64,000 nucleotides of DNA from JALHMQ01 sp037441125 (GCA_037441125.1 JBBIST010000003.1:26574-90573); one strand, 5' to 3'. Numbered from the stretch's first letter, positions 44,853-52,848 are shown. Notes: a model not told the origin generated them from the letters alone. A program made the numbers and translations.

Positions 44853-45626
44853 ATGACCAGCAGCGACTCGACCATCCTCTACGAGTACCCGTTCAACGAG
44901 CGGATCCGCACGCTGCTGCGACTCGAAGACTTGTTCGACAAGCTGCAGTACTTCGCGGCGCAGTCGCATGCCTACTGTCACCACACGGCGCTGCTGACGC
45001 TGTTCGAGATCCTCGAGATCACCGCCCGCTCGGACCTGAAGGGCGAACTGCTGCAGGAACTCGAACGCCACCGCCAGTCGCTGCTCGCGCTGCGCCACAA
45101 CCCCCAGGTGGCCGTCGACCGGCTCGCGACCGTCTTGCACGAGGTCGAACAGGCGTTTGCCGGACTGAATGCAGCCGCGGGCAAGGTCGGGCAGCAACTG
45201 CGCGACAACGAATGGCTGACGAGCGTGCGCAGTCGCGCCGGCATTCCCGGCGGCACCTGCGAGTTCGACCTGCCTTCCTACCATGCCTGGCTGATGCGAG
45301 CTGCCGAGCAGCGCAGCGCCGACCTGCAATCCTGGGCGCGTCCGCTGGCACAGGTGCGCGACGCGATGACGATCGTGCTGCGGCTGCTGCGCGAGACCGC
45401 GCATCGCAGCCGCCAGGTGGCCGGCGCCGGTACCTTCCAGCAGACGCTGTCTGGCCGCAGTTACGCGTTGCTGCGCCTGCGGCTCGACGCCGGCGCCGAC
45501 GCGATTCCCGAGATCAGCGCCAACAAGCACATGCTGTGGATCCGCTTCTCCTGCGCCGATCGCGACCTCAAGCCGCGACCTCTGGATCGCGACGTGGCCT
45601 TCGAGTTGAGCCTGTGCGCCTTCTGA
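44853..45626 (+). CDS. zapD: Cell division protein ZapD
   Basis: The 257-aa product has the ZapD (YacF) signature Y-E-Y-P-F-N-E-R-I-R-T-L-L-R-L-E-D-L at the N-terminus, an alpha-helical domain and a C-terminal beta part. ZapD crosslinks FtsZ filaments at the division ring. It lies 27 bp after coaE. In related genomes yacG usually follows; here the next DNA is the att repeat of a small integrative element, and no yacG is seen. Confidence 0.92.
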   Translation: MTSSDSTILYEYPFNERIRTLLRLEDLFDKLQYFAAQSHAYCHHTALLTLFEILEITARSDLKGELLQELERHRQSLLALRHNPQVAVDRLATVLHEVEQAFAGLNAAAGKVGQQLRDNEWLTSVRSRAGIPGGTCEFDLPSYHAWLMRAAEQRSADLQSWARPLAQVRDAMTIVLRLLRETAHRSRQVAGAGTFQQTLSGRSYALLRLRLDAGADAIPEISANKHMLWIRFSCADRDLKPRPLDRDVAFELSLCAF

Positions 45627-45645
45627 TGCCTCAGGCAAGTCGAAG

Positions 45646-45693
45646 TGGTGGGTCGTGAAGGATTCGAACCTTCGACCAACGGATTAAAAGTCC
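45646..45693 (+). repeat. att repeat, distal copy (displaced tRNA-Lys 3' part)
   Basis: This 48-bp segment equals 47698-47745 base for base. It covers the CCA end, acceptor 3' strand, TΨC arm, variable loop and anticodon loop of tRNA-Lys read on the minus strand; then identity stops. It is not a functional tRNA. The next bases toward the integrase (CGTAT) differ from the tRNA (GCTGC). Confidence 0.9.
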
Positions 45694-45719
45694 CGTATTT
45701 ATGCGTCCCACAGTGGATC

Positions 45720-46772
45720 ATGCTGCACCGCTTCGAAGCCTACGCCGCGCACCTGACCGCGCAGGGCCGGGCGAGCGGCGCCGATGCGCTGGCGATGTTC
45801 CGCCGGCATGTGTTCGATGCCTGGCCGACGTATGCCGACATGCGCGCTGTAGACCTGAAGCGGCGCGACGTGACCGCGATCCTGCGCACGGCGACCGAAG
45901 CCGGCAAGGGCCGCACCGCCGGCAAGCTGCGCAGCTACATCCGCGCCGCCTACGCGCTGGCGCTGCGTGCCGAGAGCGATCCGACTGCGCCGGCAACCTT
46001 CGTCGCCTTCGGCATCGAAGCGAACCCCGCGGCGCTGTCGCAATACAACCGCGCGCGCGATCGCACGCTCACCGCCGGCGAGCTGGGCTTCTACCTGCGC
46101 GCGCTCGAAGCCGCGCCCGTCAGTGAGGCACGCGACGCGCTGCTGCTGGCGCTGCTGCTCGGCGGCCAGCGGCCGGCGCAACTGCTGCGCGCCACCCGCG
46201 CCGACGTTGACCTGCACGCACGCACGATCCGTCTGCTCGACCCGAAGGGCAAGCGGGCGCAGCCGCGCGCCCACGTGCTGCCGCTGACGGACGAAGCGGC
46301 GGCGATCGTCGCGTGCCGGCTCGAGCTGGCGACGGTGCACGTCTCGCGCCGCCAGCGGCAGCAGGCGCGCAAGGAAGGCCGCGAGTTGCCGGCGCCGCAG
46401 GCCTCGCCGTGGCTGTTTTCCGCCGACGGCAAGTGCCCGACGCGGCCGGAAACGCTGTGCAAGATGGTGCGCACGCTGGCCACCGCGGCCACCGCCGACA
46501 AGGCGCTGCAGAAAGCGCGCGCCAGCCTCGGCCTGTTCGAGCTGCGCGACGTGCGCCGGACCTGCGAAACGATGCTCGCGGCTCTCGGCATCAGTCGTGA
46601 CGTGCGGGCGCAGATCCAGTCGCACGGACTCGGCGGCATCCAGCAGCGGCACTACGACCGTCACGACTACATGCGCGAGAAGGCGGCAGCGCTCGAACAG
46701 TGGGGCGCCTACCTCGCCGGCCTGCGCGACGAGCGCGTGGCGCCGATGGGCGCGAAGCGGGCCCGGGCGTAG
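45720..46772 (+). CDS. Tyrosine-type site-specific integrase
   Basis: The product is 350 aa from the ATG at 45720. An N-terminal core-binding part (about 1-110) is followed by the catalytic domain: Arg151 in L-G-G-Q-R-P, the box II region E-L-R-D-V-R-R-T (Arg279; the usual His position is Arg276), His302 in Q-S-H-G and the nucleophile Tyr312 or Tyr317 in R-H-Y-D-R-H-D-Y. The frame is open upstream through the att repeat from GTG 45645, but those 25 residues are antisense tRNA and are excluded. It probably recombines the 48-bp att sites. Its upstream region changes on integration, so expression may depend on the circular form. Confidence 0.85.
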   Translation: MLHRFEAYAAHLTAQGRASGADALAMFRRHVFDAWPTYADMRAVDLKRRDVTAILRTATEAGKGRTAGKLRSYIRAAYALALRAESDPTAPATFVAFGIEANPAALSQYNRARDRTLTAGELGFYLRALEAAPVSEARDALLLALLLGGQRPAQLLRATRADVDLHARTIRLLDPKGKRAQPRAHVLPLTDEAAAIVACRLELATVHVSRRQRQQARKEGRELPAPQASPWLFSADGKCPTRPETLCKMVRTLATAATADKALQKARASLGLFELRDVRRTCETMLAALGISRDVRAQIQSHGLGGIQQRHYDRHDYMREKAAALEQWGAYLAGLRDERVAPMGAKRARA

Positions 46773-46775
46773 CCG

Positions 46776-47150
46776 GTGGCGATTGCCGGAACTAATCCAT
46801 TGGATTACAGTCCGATCACCGTCGCCGAGACGCCGGAGTTCATTCGCCGCGCCGCGGCGCTGCTCAGCGACGAGGAGCGCACGGACCTGATCGTCTACCT
46901 CGCCGAGCACCCGAAAGGCGGCGATCTGATCGTTGGCACCGGCGGGCTGCGCAAGCTGCGCTGGCGGCGGGCCGGCTCCGGCAAGCGCGGCGGCACACGG
47001 GTGATCTACTACTTTCACGACGCCGCCATGCCGTTGTACCTGCTGACCGTCTACGCCAAGGGCGAACGCGACGACCTTTCGGCCGACGACCGGCGGGCAT
47101 TCGCCGCGCTGGCGCGGCATCTGGTGGCCGCACACAAGGAGAATCGATGA
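46776..47150 (+). CDS. RelE/HigB-type toxin (HigB2-like) in integrative element
   Basis: The 124-aa product starts at GTG 46776, only 3 bp after the integrase stop; the first 10 residues may be non-native, and a TTG at 46800 is an alternative. The conserved part has E-T-P-E-F, the L-I-V-Y-L-A-E-H-P-K-G-G-D motif, G-G-L-R-K-L-R-W and R-V-I-Y-Y-F, the pattern of the RelE_HigB2 family of ribosome-dependent mRNA interferases. It overlaps the antitoxin gene by 4 bp (ATGA). Toxin-first order is typical of higBA systems. Confidence 0.83.
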   Translation: MAIAGTNPLDYSPITVAETPEFIRRAAALLSDEERTDLIVYLAEHPKGGDLIVGTGGLRKLRWRRAGSGKRGGTRVIYYFHDAAMPLYLLTVYAKGERDDLSADDRRAFAALARHLVAAHKENR

Positions 47151-47437
47151 TGGGCCGGATCGCAGACAGCATTCGCCGCGGGCTGGAAGAAGCTGTTGCG
47201 CACGCCGAGGGGCGCGGCCGCGGCGTGCGCACGCATCGCGTCGAGCCGATCGACGTCAAGGCCATCCGCGAGAAAGTGGGGCTGACTCAGGAGCAGTTCT
47301 CGGCGCGTTTCGGCATCAGCCTCGGCACGCTGCGGCACTGGGAGCGCGGCGATCGGCAGCCGCACGGCACGGCACGGGTGTTGCTGACGGTGATCAGCAA
47401 GAGTCCGAAGGCGGTGCTGCGCGCGGTCGAGGGCTGA
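47147..47437 (+). CDS. HigA/NadS-type XRE antitoxin
   Basis: The 96-aa product has a flexible N-terminal part and an XRE helix-turn-helix (about residues 38-80: L-T-Q-E-Q-F-S-A-R-F-G-I-S-L-G-T-L-R-x-W-E). This is the arrangement of antitoxins paired with HigB2-like toxins. It should bind both the toxin and its operator; because no gap exists upstream of the toxin, the operator would lie within or before the integrase gene. It is the last gene of the element. Confidence 0.85.
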   Translation: MMGRIADSIRRGLEEAVAHAEGRGRGVRTHRVEPIDVKAIREKVGLTQEQFSARFGISLGTLRHWERGDRQPHGTARVLLTVISKSPKAVLRAVEG

Positions 47438-47697
47438 GGTACGACCGGCTCAAGGCGGGCGCGGGGTGTGGCACCTGTGCCGGTGCGCGTGAAAGCTGAT
47501 GACGCTTTGGGCTCGGTCAAGTGCGAGCCGGCCTTCCTGCCTTGGGGAATCTGCGGCCGCCAGAGGCGGCGCGCGGCAAGGATCCTGGGAGCGTGGCGAC
47601 GACGAGGGTACCGGCCGAAAAGTAGACCCGTTGTAGACCCGACTTGGTCGCCGACGCTCGAACGGTTGAGGCGTAGTCGCCTAACCTATTGATTCTA
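47438..47697. other. Non-coding end of the integrative element
   Basis: This 260-bp stretch between the antitoxin and the att repeat contains no gene. It has two identical 9-bp repeats, GTAGACCCG, at 47622-47630 and 47633-47641, whose starts are 11 bp apart, about one helical turn. They could be arm-type integrase sites or an operator. In a circular form this stretch would lie directly upstream of the integrase gene. Confidence 0.5.
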
Positions 47698-47745
47698 TGG
47701 TGGGTCGTGAAGGATTCGAACCTTCGACCAACGGATTAAAAGTCC
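47698..47745 (+). repeat. att repeat, proximal copy (inside tRNA-Lys)
   Basis: This copy is identical to 45646-45693 over 48 bp and forms bases of the intact tRNA-Lys from the anticodon loop to the CCA end. It marks the right border of the element; DNA to its right (47746 onward) is chromosomal tRNA 5' sequence. Confidence 0.9.
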
Positions 47746-47773
47746 GCTGCTCTACCGACTGAGCTAACGACCC
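47698..47773 (-). tRNA. tRNA-Lys (anticodon UUU)
   Basis: The 76-nt gene reads GGGTCGT at the 5' end, pairing with ACGACCC, has D-arm AGCTCAGTCGG, anticodon loop CTTTTAA (anticodon TTT), TΨC GTTCGAATC and an encoded CCA. It is the integration target of the neighbouring element, which restored its 3' part on insertion. It lies 178 bp downstream of cpoB on the same strand. Confidence 0.97.
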
Positions 47774-47951
47774 GTGTCGAGTCCGCGCACTGCGCGGCGT
47801 CGCAAAGACAGCCGCGCAACCGGGTAGTCTGCCGGCGAGGACGTACTGCCGCCGGCAAAGAGGCGCGGATTATCCCGATCGTCCGCGCGGGCGTCAAACC
47901 GCTCTCGGCGCGCGCCGGTGCCGCTTCGCTCCCAAGCGGACCCGGCGCGCT

Positions 47952-48734
47952 TCAGCGCGTGCCGAGCGCGGCGAGTCGCTCGCGCGCCAGCTTGGCCGAT
48001 TCGCTGTCCGGGTGCTCCTTGATCAGCCGCTCCAGCGTGGCGCGCGCCGCCGGCCGCTGCTTGAGTTCCTGCTGGCTGGCGGCGATGTTGAGCAGCGCCT
48101 CGGGTGCGCGCGGCGAGTCGGCGAAGCGCTCGACGACGATCTGCTGCGCGGCGATCGCGTTCTTGAAGTCTTTCAGCGCGTAGTGCGCGCTGCCGATCCA
48201 GTAGTGCGCCGACGGCACGTACACCGACTGCGGATAGCGGACCAGGAAGCCGTTCAGGCTGCGGATCGCGGCGTCGAACTCGCCGGCGCGAAACAGCACC
48301 AGGGCGGCGTCGTAGGCGCCTTGCTCGTCGCGGTCGATCGTGACCGCGCGACCGTCGAGCTTGACCGCCTTCGGCTCGAGCGCCTTGAGCCGGCCGTCGA
48401 TCTCGAGATAGACCTCGCGGCTGCGCCGATTCAGCACCGCGAGCTCGTTGGTGAGCGTCTCGTCCTGACCGCGCAGGCGCGCCAGCTCCTGGCGCAGCGA
48501 TTCGATCTGGCTCACCAGCTCGAGCTGGTTGCGTTGCAGGCGCGCTAGCTCGCCGTTCAAGGCGTCGATGCGCTGCTGCGCGGCGCGGTCCTGCTCGGCG
48601 AGGCGGGCGCGCAGGTCGAGGATCGCCTTGCGCGCCTCGTCGTCGCCGATCGTGAACAAAGCCTGCGCCGGCGGCGCGGCGAGGAAGGCCGCGGCGAGCA
48701 GCGCAGCGGCGGACAGGCGGGCTGAAGTACGCAT
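47952..48734 (-). CDS. cpoB: Tol-Pal system protein CpoB (YbgF)
   Basis: The 260-aa product has a signal peptide (residues 1-25), a coiled-coil trimerisation part (about 30-110) and TPR repeats (about 135-255; Y-D-A-A-L-x-L-F-R-A-G-E-F and related). This matches CpoB/YbgF, the periplasmic protein that coordinates Tol function with septal peptidoglycan synthesis. The ATG at 48734 is chosen for the signal peptide. It is the last gene of the tol-pal run, 84 bp after pal. Confidence 0.92.
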   Translation of the reverse strand: MRTSARLSAAALLAAAFLAAPPAQALFTIGDDEARKAILDLRARLAEQDRAAQQRIDALNGELARLQRNQLELVSQIESLRQELARLRGQDETLTNELAVLNRRSREVYLEIDGRLKALEPKAVKLDGRAVTIDRDEQGAYDAALVLFRAGEFDAAIRSLNGFLVRYPQSVYVPSAHYWIGSAHYALKDFKNAIAAQQIVVERFADSPRAPEALLNIAASQQELKQRPAARATLERLIKEHPDSESAKLARERLAALGTR

Positions 48735-48757
48735 CGAAGGTGCTCTCAGAAAAGGCA

Positions 48758-48781
48758 ACGGCCTTCCCGCGGGAAGGCCGT
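48758..48781 (-). terminator. Palindrome between pal and cpoB
   Basis: A perfect 24-bp palindrome (ACGGCCTTCCCG and its complement) is followed on the minus strand, after five bases, by TTTT. It may weaken transcription from pal into cpoB or stabilise the upstream mRNA. The absence of a loop means the top of the stem must open, so it is a less certain terminator. Confidence 0.45.
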
Positions 48782-48818
48782 CTCGTCGGCCCGATGCACG
48801 CGGCACCGGCGCCGGGTC

Positions 48819-49382
48819 TCAGCGGTAGACGATGTCGGCGCGCCGGTTCTGCGCCCAGGCTTCCTCGGTCTGACCGACGGCGCGCGGGCGCTCCTCGCCG
48901 AAGCTCACGGTCTCGATGCGCGCTGCGGGCACGCCGAGCAGTCCGAGGCGGCTCTTGACCGCGTCGGCGCGGCGCTGGCCGAGTGCCAGGTTGTATTCGC
49001 GGCTGCCGCGCTCGTCGGCGTGGCCTTCGATCACGATGCTGCGGCCGGCGTTGCCCACCAGGAAGGCGCCGTGCGCCTCGACCATCGGCACGAACTCGGG
49101 TTTGATCACGTACTTGTCGAAATCGAAGAACACGCTGCGCTGCGACAGCAGGCTCTTCGGATCGGTCAGCGGGTCGATCGGCTTGGGCGCGACGTCGACG
49201 CGCGCCACCGGTGCCGGTGCCGGCGCCGGCGCAGGCGCCGGGGCGGGTGCCGGCCGCTCGACCACGGGCGCGGGCGGCTTGGGCTGTTCCACCGGTGTGG
49301 CGGCACACCCGGCCAGCAAGGCCGCCACGGCGGCCGTGGCAGGCAGGGACATGAAGCGGGTCGGGCGATACAGGCTGTTCAT
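48819..49382 (-). CDS. pal: Peptidoglycan-associated lipoprotein Pal
   Basis: The 187-aa product has a lipoprotein signal with L-L-A-G-C (Cys26), a Pro/Ala linker with an alternating P-A run (about 40-60) and an OmpA-like domain with F-F-D-F-D-K-Y, G-H-A-D-E-R-G-S-R-E-Y-N-L-A-L-G and R-R-A-D, which binds diaminopimelate in murein. It anchors the outer membrane and works with TolB. The ATG at 49382 has AAGGAG upstream. It lies 16 bp after tolB. Confidence 0.95.
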   Translation of the reverse strand: MNSLYRPTRFMSLPATAAVAALLAGCAATPVEQPKPPAPVVERPAPAPAPAPAPAPAPVARVDVAPKPIDPLTDPKSLLSQRSVFFDFDKYVIKPEFVPMVEAHGAFLVGNAGRSIVIEGHADERGSREYNLALGQRRADAVKSRLGLLGVPAARIETVSFGEERPRAVGQTEEAWAQNRRADIVYR

Positions 49383-49398
49383 TGCGATTGCTCCTTGC

Positions 49399-50709
49399 TC
49401 ACGGGATGAAGGGGCCCCAGGTTGGCTCGCGCACATCGCCGCCGGGTCCGGAAAGCCGCGTCCGAATGCGTGCGTCGGTCGACGCGGACGCGAGGATGCC
49501 ACGACCGTTGAACTCGGTCGCGTACAGCAGCAGGCGCCCGTTGGGCGCGAAGCTCGGCGACTCGTCCGCCACTGTATCGGTAATCGTCATCTCGACGCCA
49601 CTGGCGAGGTCGAGCGTGTGCACCTGGAAGCGGCCGTTGCGGCGCGCGATGTAGGCCAGGGTGCGACCGTCCGGGCTCACGCGCGGACTGACCGCGTAGT
49701 CGCCGTTGAAGGTGAGCCGCTGCACGGCGCTGCCGTCCGGCGCCATGCGGTAGATCTGCGGGCTGCCGCCGCGGTCGGAGGTGAAGAAGATGTGGCGGCC
49801 GTCGGGCGACCATACCGGTTCGGTGTCGATCGCACCGGAGTTGGTCAGCCGGCGCGGCGTCGACGGGCGCTGCGCGTCGATCGTGTAGATCTGCGTCGTT
49901 CCGCTCAGGGTCAGCGCCACCGCGAGCAGGCGGCCGTCGGGCGACCAGGCCGGCGCGCTGTTGCTACCGCGAAAGTTGGCCGCCGCGCGCCGCTGGCCGG
50001 TGGCGAGCGTGTGCACGTACACCACCGGCTTGCCGGTCTCGAAGCTCACGTAGGCGAGCTGCGAGCCGTCGGGCGACCAGGCCGGCGACATGATCGGCTC
50101 GCGCGAGCGCAGCGCGGTCTGCGCGTTGCCGCCGTCGGCGTCGGCGATCTGCAGTTCGAAGGCGTTGCGGCCGAGCGCCACGACGTAGGCGATGCGCGTC
50201 GCGAACACGCCGCGCTCGCCGGTGAGCTGCTGGTGGATGCGGTCCGAGATCCGGTGCGCGCTCAGGCGTAGTTCGGCCGCCGAGGCGGTGAAGCTGGCGG
50301 CGTCCAGTTGCGTCTGCTTGACCGTGTCCCACAGGCGAAAGCGCACGTCGAAGCGGCCGTCGGCCAGGCGCGTGACCGAACCCACGACGAGCGCATTGGC
50401 GCCGCGCGCCTTCCAGTGGCCGTGGTCGACGCGTGCGTCGGTGGCCGGCGCTTCGGCGCCCGGATCGACGAGACGGAACAGCCCGGCGCGCTGCAGGTTG
50501 GCGCGGATGATCTCGTCCACCGGCTCGGGCACCTGCGCTTCGCGCTGGAAATTGGCCACCGCCAGCGGGAACTGGTCGGAGCCGACGCCGGTGATCTCGA
50601 TCCGCAGTTGCGCGCGCGCCGCGTCCAGCGCAACGAGCGCCAGCAGCGCGGCGAGCAGGGCGTGCAGCAGCCGGCGCGCGGCGCCGCGTGGTTCAGCAGT
50701 CAAAGCCAT
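49399..50709 (-). CDS. tolB: Tol-Pal translocation protein TolB
   Basis: The 436-aa product has a signal peptide (residues 1-33), the TolB N-terminal domain and a beta-propeller of PD40 repeats (S-P-A-W-S-P-D-G-S-Q-L-A-Y and similar, five or so). It is periplasmic and binds Pal and TolA. The ATG at 50709 gives a normal signal sequence; the GTG 51 bp upstream, with GGGAAAA before it, would extend the N-terminus. It lies 66 bp after tolA. Confidence 0.94.
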   Translation of the reverse strand: MALTAEPRGAARRLLHALLAALLALVALDAARAQLRIEITGVGSDQFPLAVANFQREAQVPEPVDEIIRANLQRAGLFRLVDPGAEAPATDARVDHGHWKARGANALVVGSVTRLADGRFDVRFRLWDTVKQTQLDAASFTASAAELRLSAHRISDRIHQQLTGERGVFATRIAYVVALGRNAFELQIADADGGNAQTALRSREPIMSPAWSPDGSQLAYVSFETGKPVVYVHTLATGQRRAAANFRGSNSAPAWSPDGRLLAVALTLSGTTQIYTIDAQRPSTPRRLTNSGAIDTEPVWSPDGRHIFFTSDRGGSPQIYRMAPDGSAVQRLTFNGDYAVSPRVSPDGRTLAYIARRNGRFQVHTLDLASGVEMTITDTVADESPSFAPNGRLLLYATEFNGRGILASASTDARIRTRLSGPGGDVREPTWGPFIP

Positions 50710-50775
50710 CGCGCCAAGTATAAGAAGCGCGGTCGTCGCGCACGGCGCTGCGGGATCCACCGATTTTCCCGGGTG

Positions 50776-51612
50776 TCATCGCGCTTCGACGGGAGACATG
50801 TGCACGACGACCACGCGTTCGACGCTGCCGTCGCGCTTGCGCGGAAAGGGGTCGCAGCGCCGGATCGCGCGTTCGGCTGCGGCGTCGTAGCCGGGCAGGC
50901 CGCTGGCGCGCACCAGGCGCACCGCCGCCACCGCGCCGTCGGGCAGTAGCTCGACGCGAAACTCGGCGTGGACGGTCGGGCTCGTGCCGGCGGGCACGAC
51001 GAACACGATGTGCGGCCGGATGCAGGCGATCACGCGCGCCGAGAAGTCTCCGTCGGCACCGCGCACGCCGCTCGCGGTTGCCGCCGTTGCGGCGGCCGGC
51101 GCCGCGCCGGCTTTCGCCTGCGCCATCAGTCGCTCCAGGTCGGTGCGCGGCTGCGCCGTCTCGGGTGCCGGTTCGGGCGCGGCCTTCCTTTGCTCGGGGG
51201 CGGCCTTCCTCGGCTCCGGCGCGGCCTTCTTCGTTTCCGGCGGTGCCTTTTTCGGCGGCGGACGGCGCTCCTCAGGTCTCGGCTCGACGCGCGGCGGCGC
51301 CTTGCGTTCGCGTTCGATCGCGATCTCTGGCTCGCGCTTCGGTTCGGGAGCGGGCACCGGCGCTGGAGTCGGCTCGGGCTGGCGAAGCGCCGCGGGCTCG
51401 ACCGGCGGCGGCACGACCTGCGGCGGCGGCAGGCCGGCCCACAGTTCGGCCACCACCGGCCCGGAGGGCTGCGTGCGCCACTGCACGGCAAGGGTCATGC
51501 CGCCGAAGAGCAGCGCGTGCATCAGCAGCGCCAGCGCGAACGAGGTCGGCGTGCGCTCGCCGCTGCGCGCCATGCGCGGCGGGTGGCGCGGGTCGACAGC
51601 GGCGGCGCTCAT
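50776..51612 (-). CDS. tolA: Tol-Pal protein TolA
   Basis: The 278-aa product has a membrane helix (about 24-43), a long Pro/Glu/Lys/Arg-rich helical or extended domain (about 60-165) and a C-terminal TonB/TolA-like domain with I-R-P-H-I-V-F and R-C-D-P-F-P. It links the inner-membrane TolQR motor to TolB and Pal. The linker is shorter and richer in Pro than in E. coli TolA, as is usual in betaproteobacteria. It lies 20 bp after tolR. Confidence 0.9.
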   Translation of the reverse strand: MSAAAVDPRHPPRMARSGERTPTSFALALLMHALLFGGMTLAVQWRTQPSGPVVAELWAGLPPPQVVPPPVEPAALRQPEPTPAPVPAPEPKREPEIAIERERKAPPRVEPRPEERRPPPKKAPPETKKAAPEPRKAAPEQRKAAPEPAPETAQPRTDLERLMAQAKAGAAPAAATAATASGVRGADGDFSARVIACIRPHIVFVVPAGTSPTVHAEFRVELLPDGAVAAVRLVRASGLPGYDAAAERAIRRCDPFPRKRDGSVERVVVVHMSPVEAR

Positions 51613-51632
51613 GCGGCGGCGGTTGCGCGCGC

Positions 51633-52061
51633 TCAGCGCGCCGGCTGTACCAGCAGGCCGACGCGCTGCACGCCTTCGCGCTGCAGCGCGTCCATTGCCT
51701 TCATCACGTGCTCGTACCGGACTTCGCGGTCGGCGGCGATCACCACCGGCGTCGGCGCCGGCGCCGACGCCGCCTGGCGTTGCCGGATCACGTTGATTGC
51801 GCCTTCCAGGTTCGCGGCCAGTTCGCGTGCGCCGTCGCGCAACACCAAGTCGCCGTTGGCGCGGACCACCAACTCCAGCGGCCGCTCCGGCGCGCGCGCG
51901 CTCTTGCCCACGGCCGGCAGGTCGACCAGCGCCGGCGTCACGAACGGCGCCGACACCATCAGGATCACCACCAGCACGAGCATGACGTCGATGTACGGCA
52001 CCATGTTCATGTCGGACAGCAGCCGGCGCTTGGGCCCGCTGCGGCGCGCGAGGATCGCCAT
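51633..52061 (-). CDS. tolR: Tol-Pal protein TolR
   Basis: The 142-aa product has one membrane helix (about 22-42) with M-N-M-V-P-Y-I-D-V-M-L-V-L, whose Asp25 is the proton-path residue of the ExbD/TolR family, and a periplasmic domain ending G-V-Q-R-V-G-L. The ATG at 52061 has GGAGCTGACG upstream; the open frame further up overlaps tolQ and is a shadow. It lies 34 bp after tolQ. Confidence 0.95.
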   Translation of the reverse strand: MAILARRSGPKRRLLSDMNMVPYIDVMLVLVVILMVSAPFVTPALVDLPAVGKSARAPERPLELVVRANGDLVLRDGARELAANLEGAINVIRQRQAASAPAPTPVVIAADREVRYEHVMKAMDALQREGVQRVGLLVQPAR

Positions 52062-52095
52062 CGTCAGCTCCGCGACAAAGTCAGTGCTGCCGTCC

Positions 52096-52761
52096 TCATC
52101 GCTGCCGCTGCAGGATGTTCGAGAACTCCTCGATGAAGCTCTCGAAGCGGTTGGCCAGGCGGTCGATGTCGTGCGCAAAGCGGTTGTAGGCGACCACCGC
52201 CGGGATCGCCGCGAACAGGCCGATCGCCGTGGCCACCAGCGCCTCGGCGATGCCGGGCGCGACGCTGGCGAGTGTCGCCTGCTCGATCGAGGCGAGTCCG
52301 GTGAACGCGTGCATGATCCCCCAGACGGTGCCGAACAGGCCGATGTACGGACTGACGCTGCCGGCCGAGGCGAGGAATGACAGGCGCGTGTCGAGCGCGT
52401 CCATCTCGCGCTGGTAGCTGGCGCGCATCGCGCGGCGCGCGCCGTCCAGTGTTGCCGCCGCGTCACCGCGCCCGCGCAGCTTCAGGTACTCGGTCATACC
52501 GGCTTCGAAGATGCGCTCCATCGCTCCGGTGCGCTGGCCGTTGCTGGCCTGCTGGTAGAGCTGCGCCAGCTCGGCGCCGCTCCAGAACGTGCGCTCGAAG
52601 GCGAGCGTCTCGTTGCGCGTGCGGCGGATCGCGAAGCCCTTGGAGAAGATCGCCGTCCACGAGGCGAGCGAGATCACCACCAGCAGCGCCATCACCAGTT
52701 GCACTACGAGCGAGGCCTGGGTGATAAGGTACAGGATCGACAGATCGGCGGCAGTGTTCAT
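52096..52761 (-). CDS. tolQ: Tol-Pal protein TolQ
   Basis: The 221-aa product has three membrane helices (about 14-38, 130-152 and 167-190) and the MotA/TolQ/ExbB core with G-L-F-G-T-V-W-G-I-M-H-A-F and I-A-E-A-L-V-A-T-A-I-G-L-F-A-A-I-P. With TolR it forms the proton-driven motor that energises TolA at division sites. It lies 87 bp after ybgC. Confidence 0.95.
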   Translation of the reverse strand: MNTAADLSILYLITQASLVVQLVMALLVVISLASWTAIFSKGFAIRRTRNETLAFERTFWSGAELAQLYQQASNGQRTGAMERIFEAGMTEYLKLRGRGDAAATLDGARRAMRASYQREMDALDTRLSFLASAGSVSPYIGLFGTVWGIMHAFTGLASIEQATLASVAPGIAEALVATAIGLFAAIPAVVAYNRFAHDIDRLANRFESFIEEFSNILQRQR

Positions 52762-52848
52762 CGCTTGGGCTCAGGGCAAGGTTCGATTGATTGCGAAGCG
52801 GCGCGACGTCGCTTCTACCGAAGGCTTCCACGCGCAACGGCCGCGCGA

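Larger units (their letters stand above)
45646..47745. mobile_element. 2.1-kb integrative element in tRNA-Lys: integrase plus HigBA-like TA
   Basis: Two perfect 48-bp direct repeats (45646-45693 and 47698-47745) bound the element. The right copy is the 3' part of an intact tRNA-Lys gene; the left copy is the displaced 3' part alone. Inside are only a tyrosine recombinase gene, a toxin gene and an antitoxin gene, all on the plus strand and nearly touching, then 260 bp without a gene. There is no excisionase, replication or transfer gene. The layout fits site-specific integration into a tRNA 3' end. It may be a remnant of a larger island or a minimal self-stabilising element. Confidence 0.85.

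Noticed and set aside
45646..45693. A second tRNA-Lys gene
   Set aside because: Only the 3' part is present; acceptor 5' strand and D-arm are missing, so it is the att copy.
45645..45719. N-terminal extension of the integrase beginning V-G-R-E-G-F-E-P-S
   Set aside because: It is the antisense translation of the tRNA-Lys-derived repeat, a known artefact; the ATG at 45720 is a better start.
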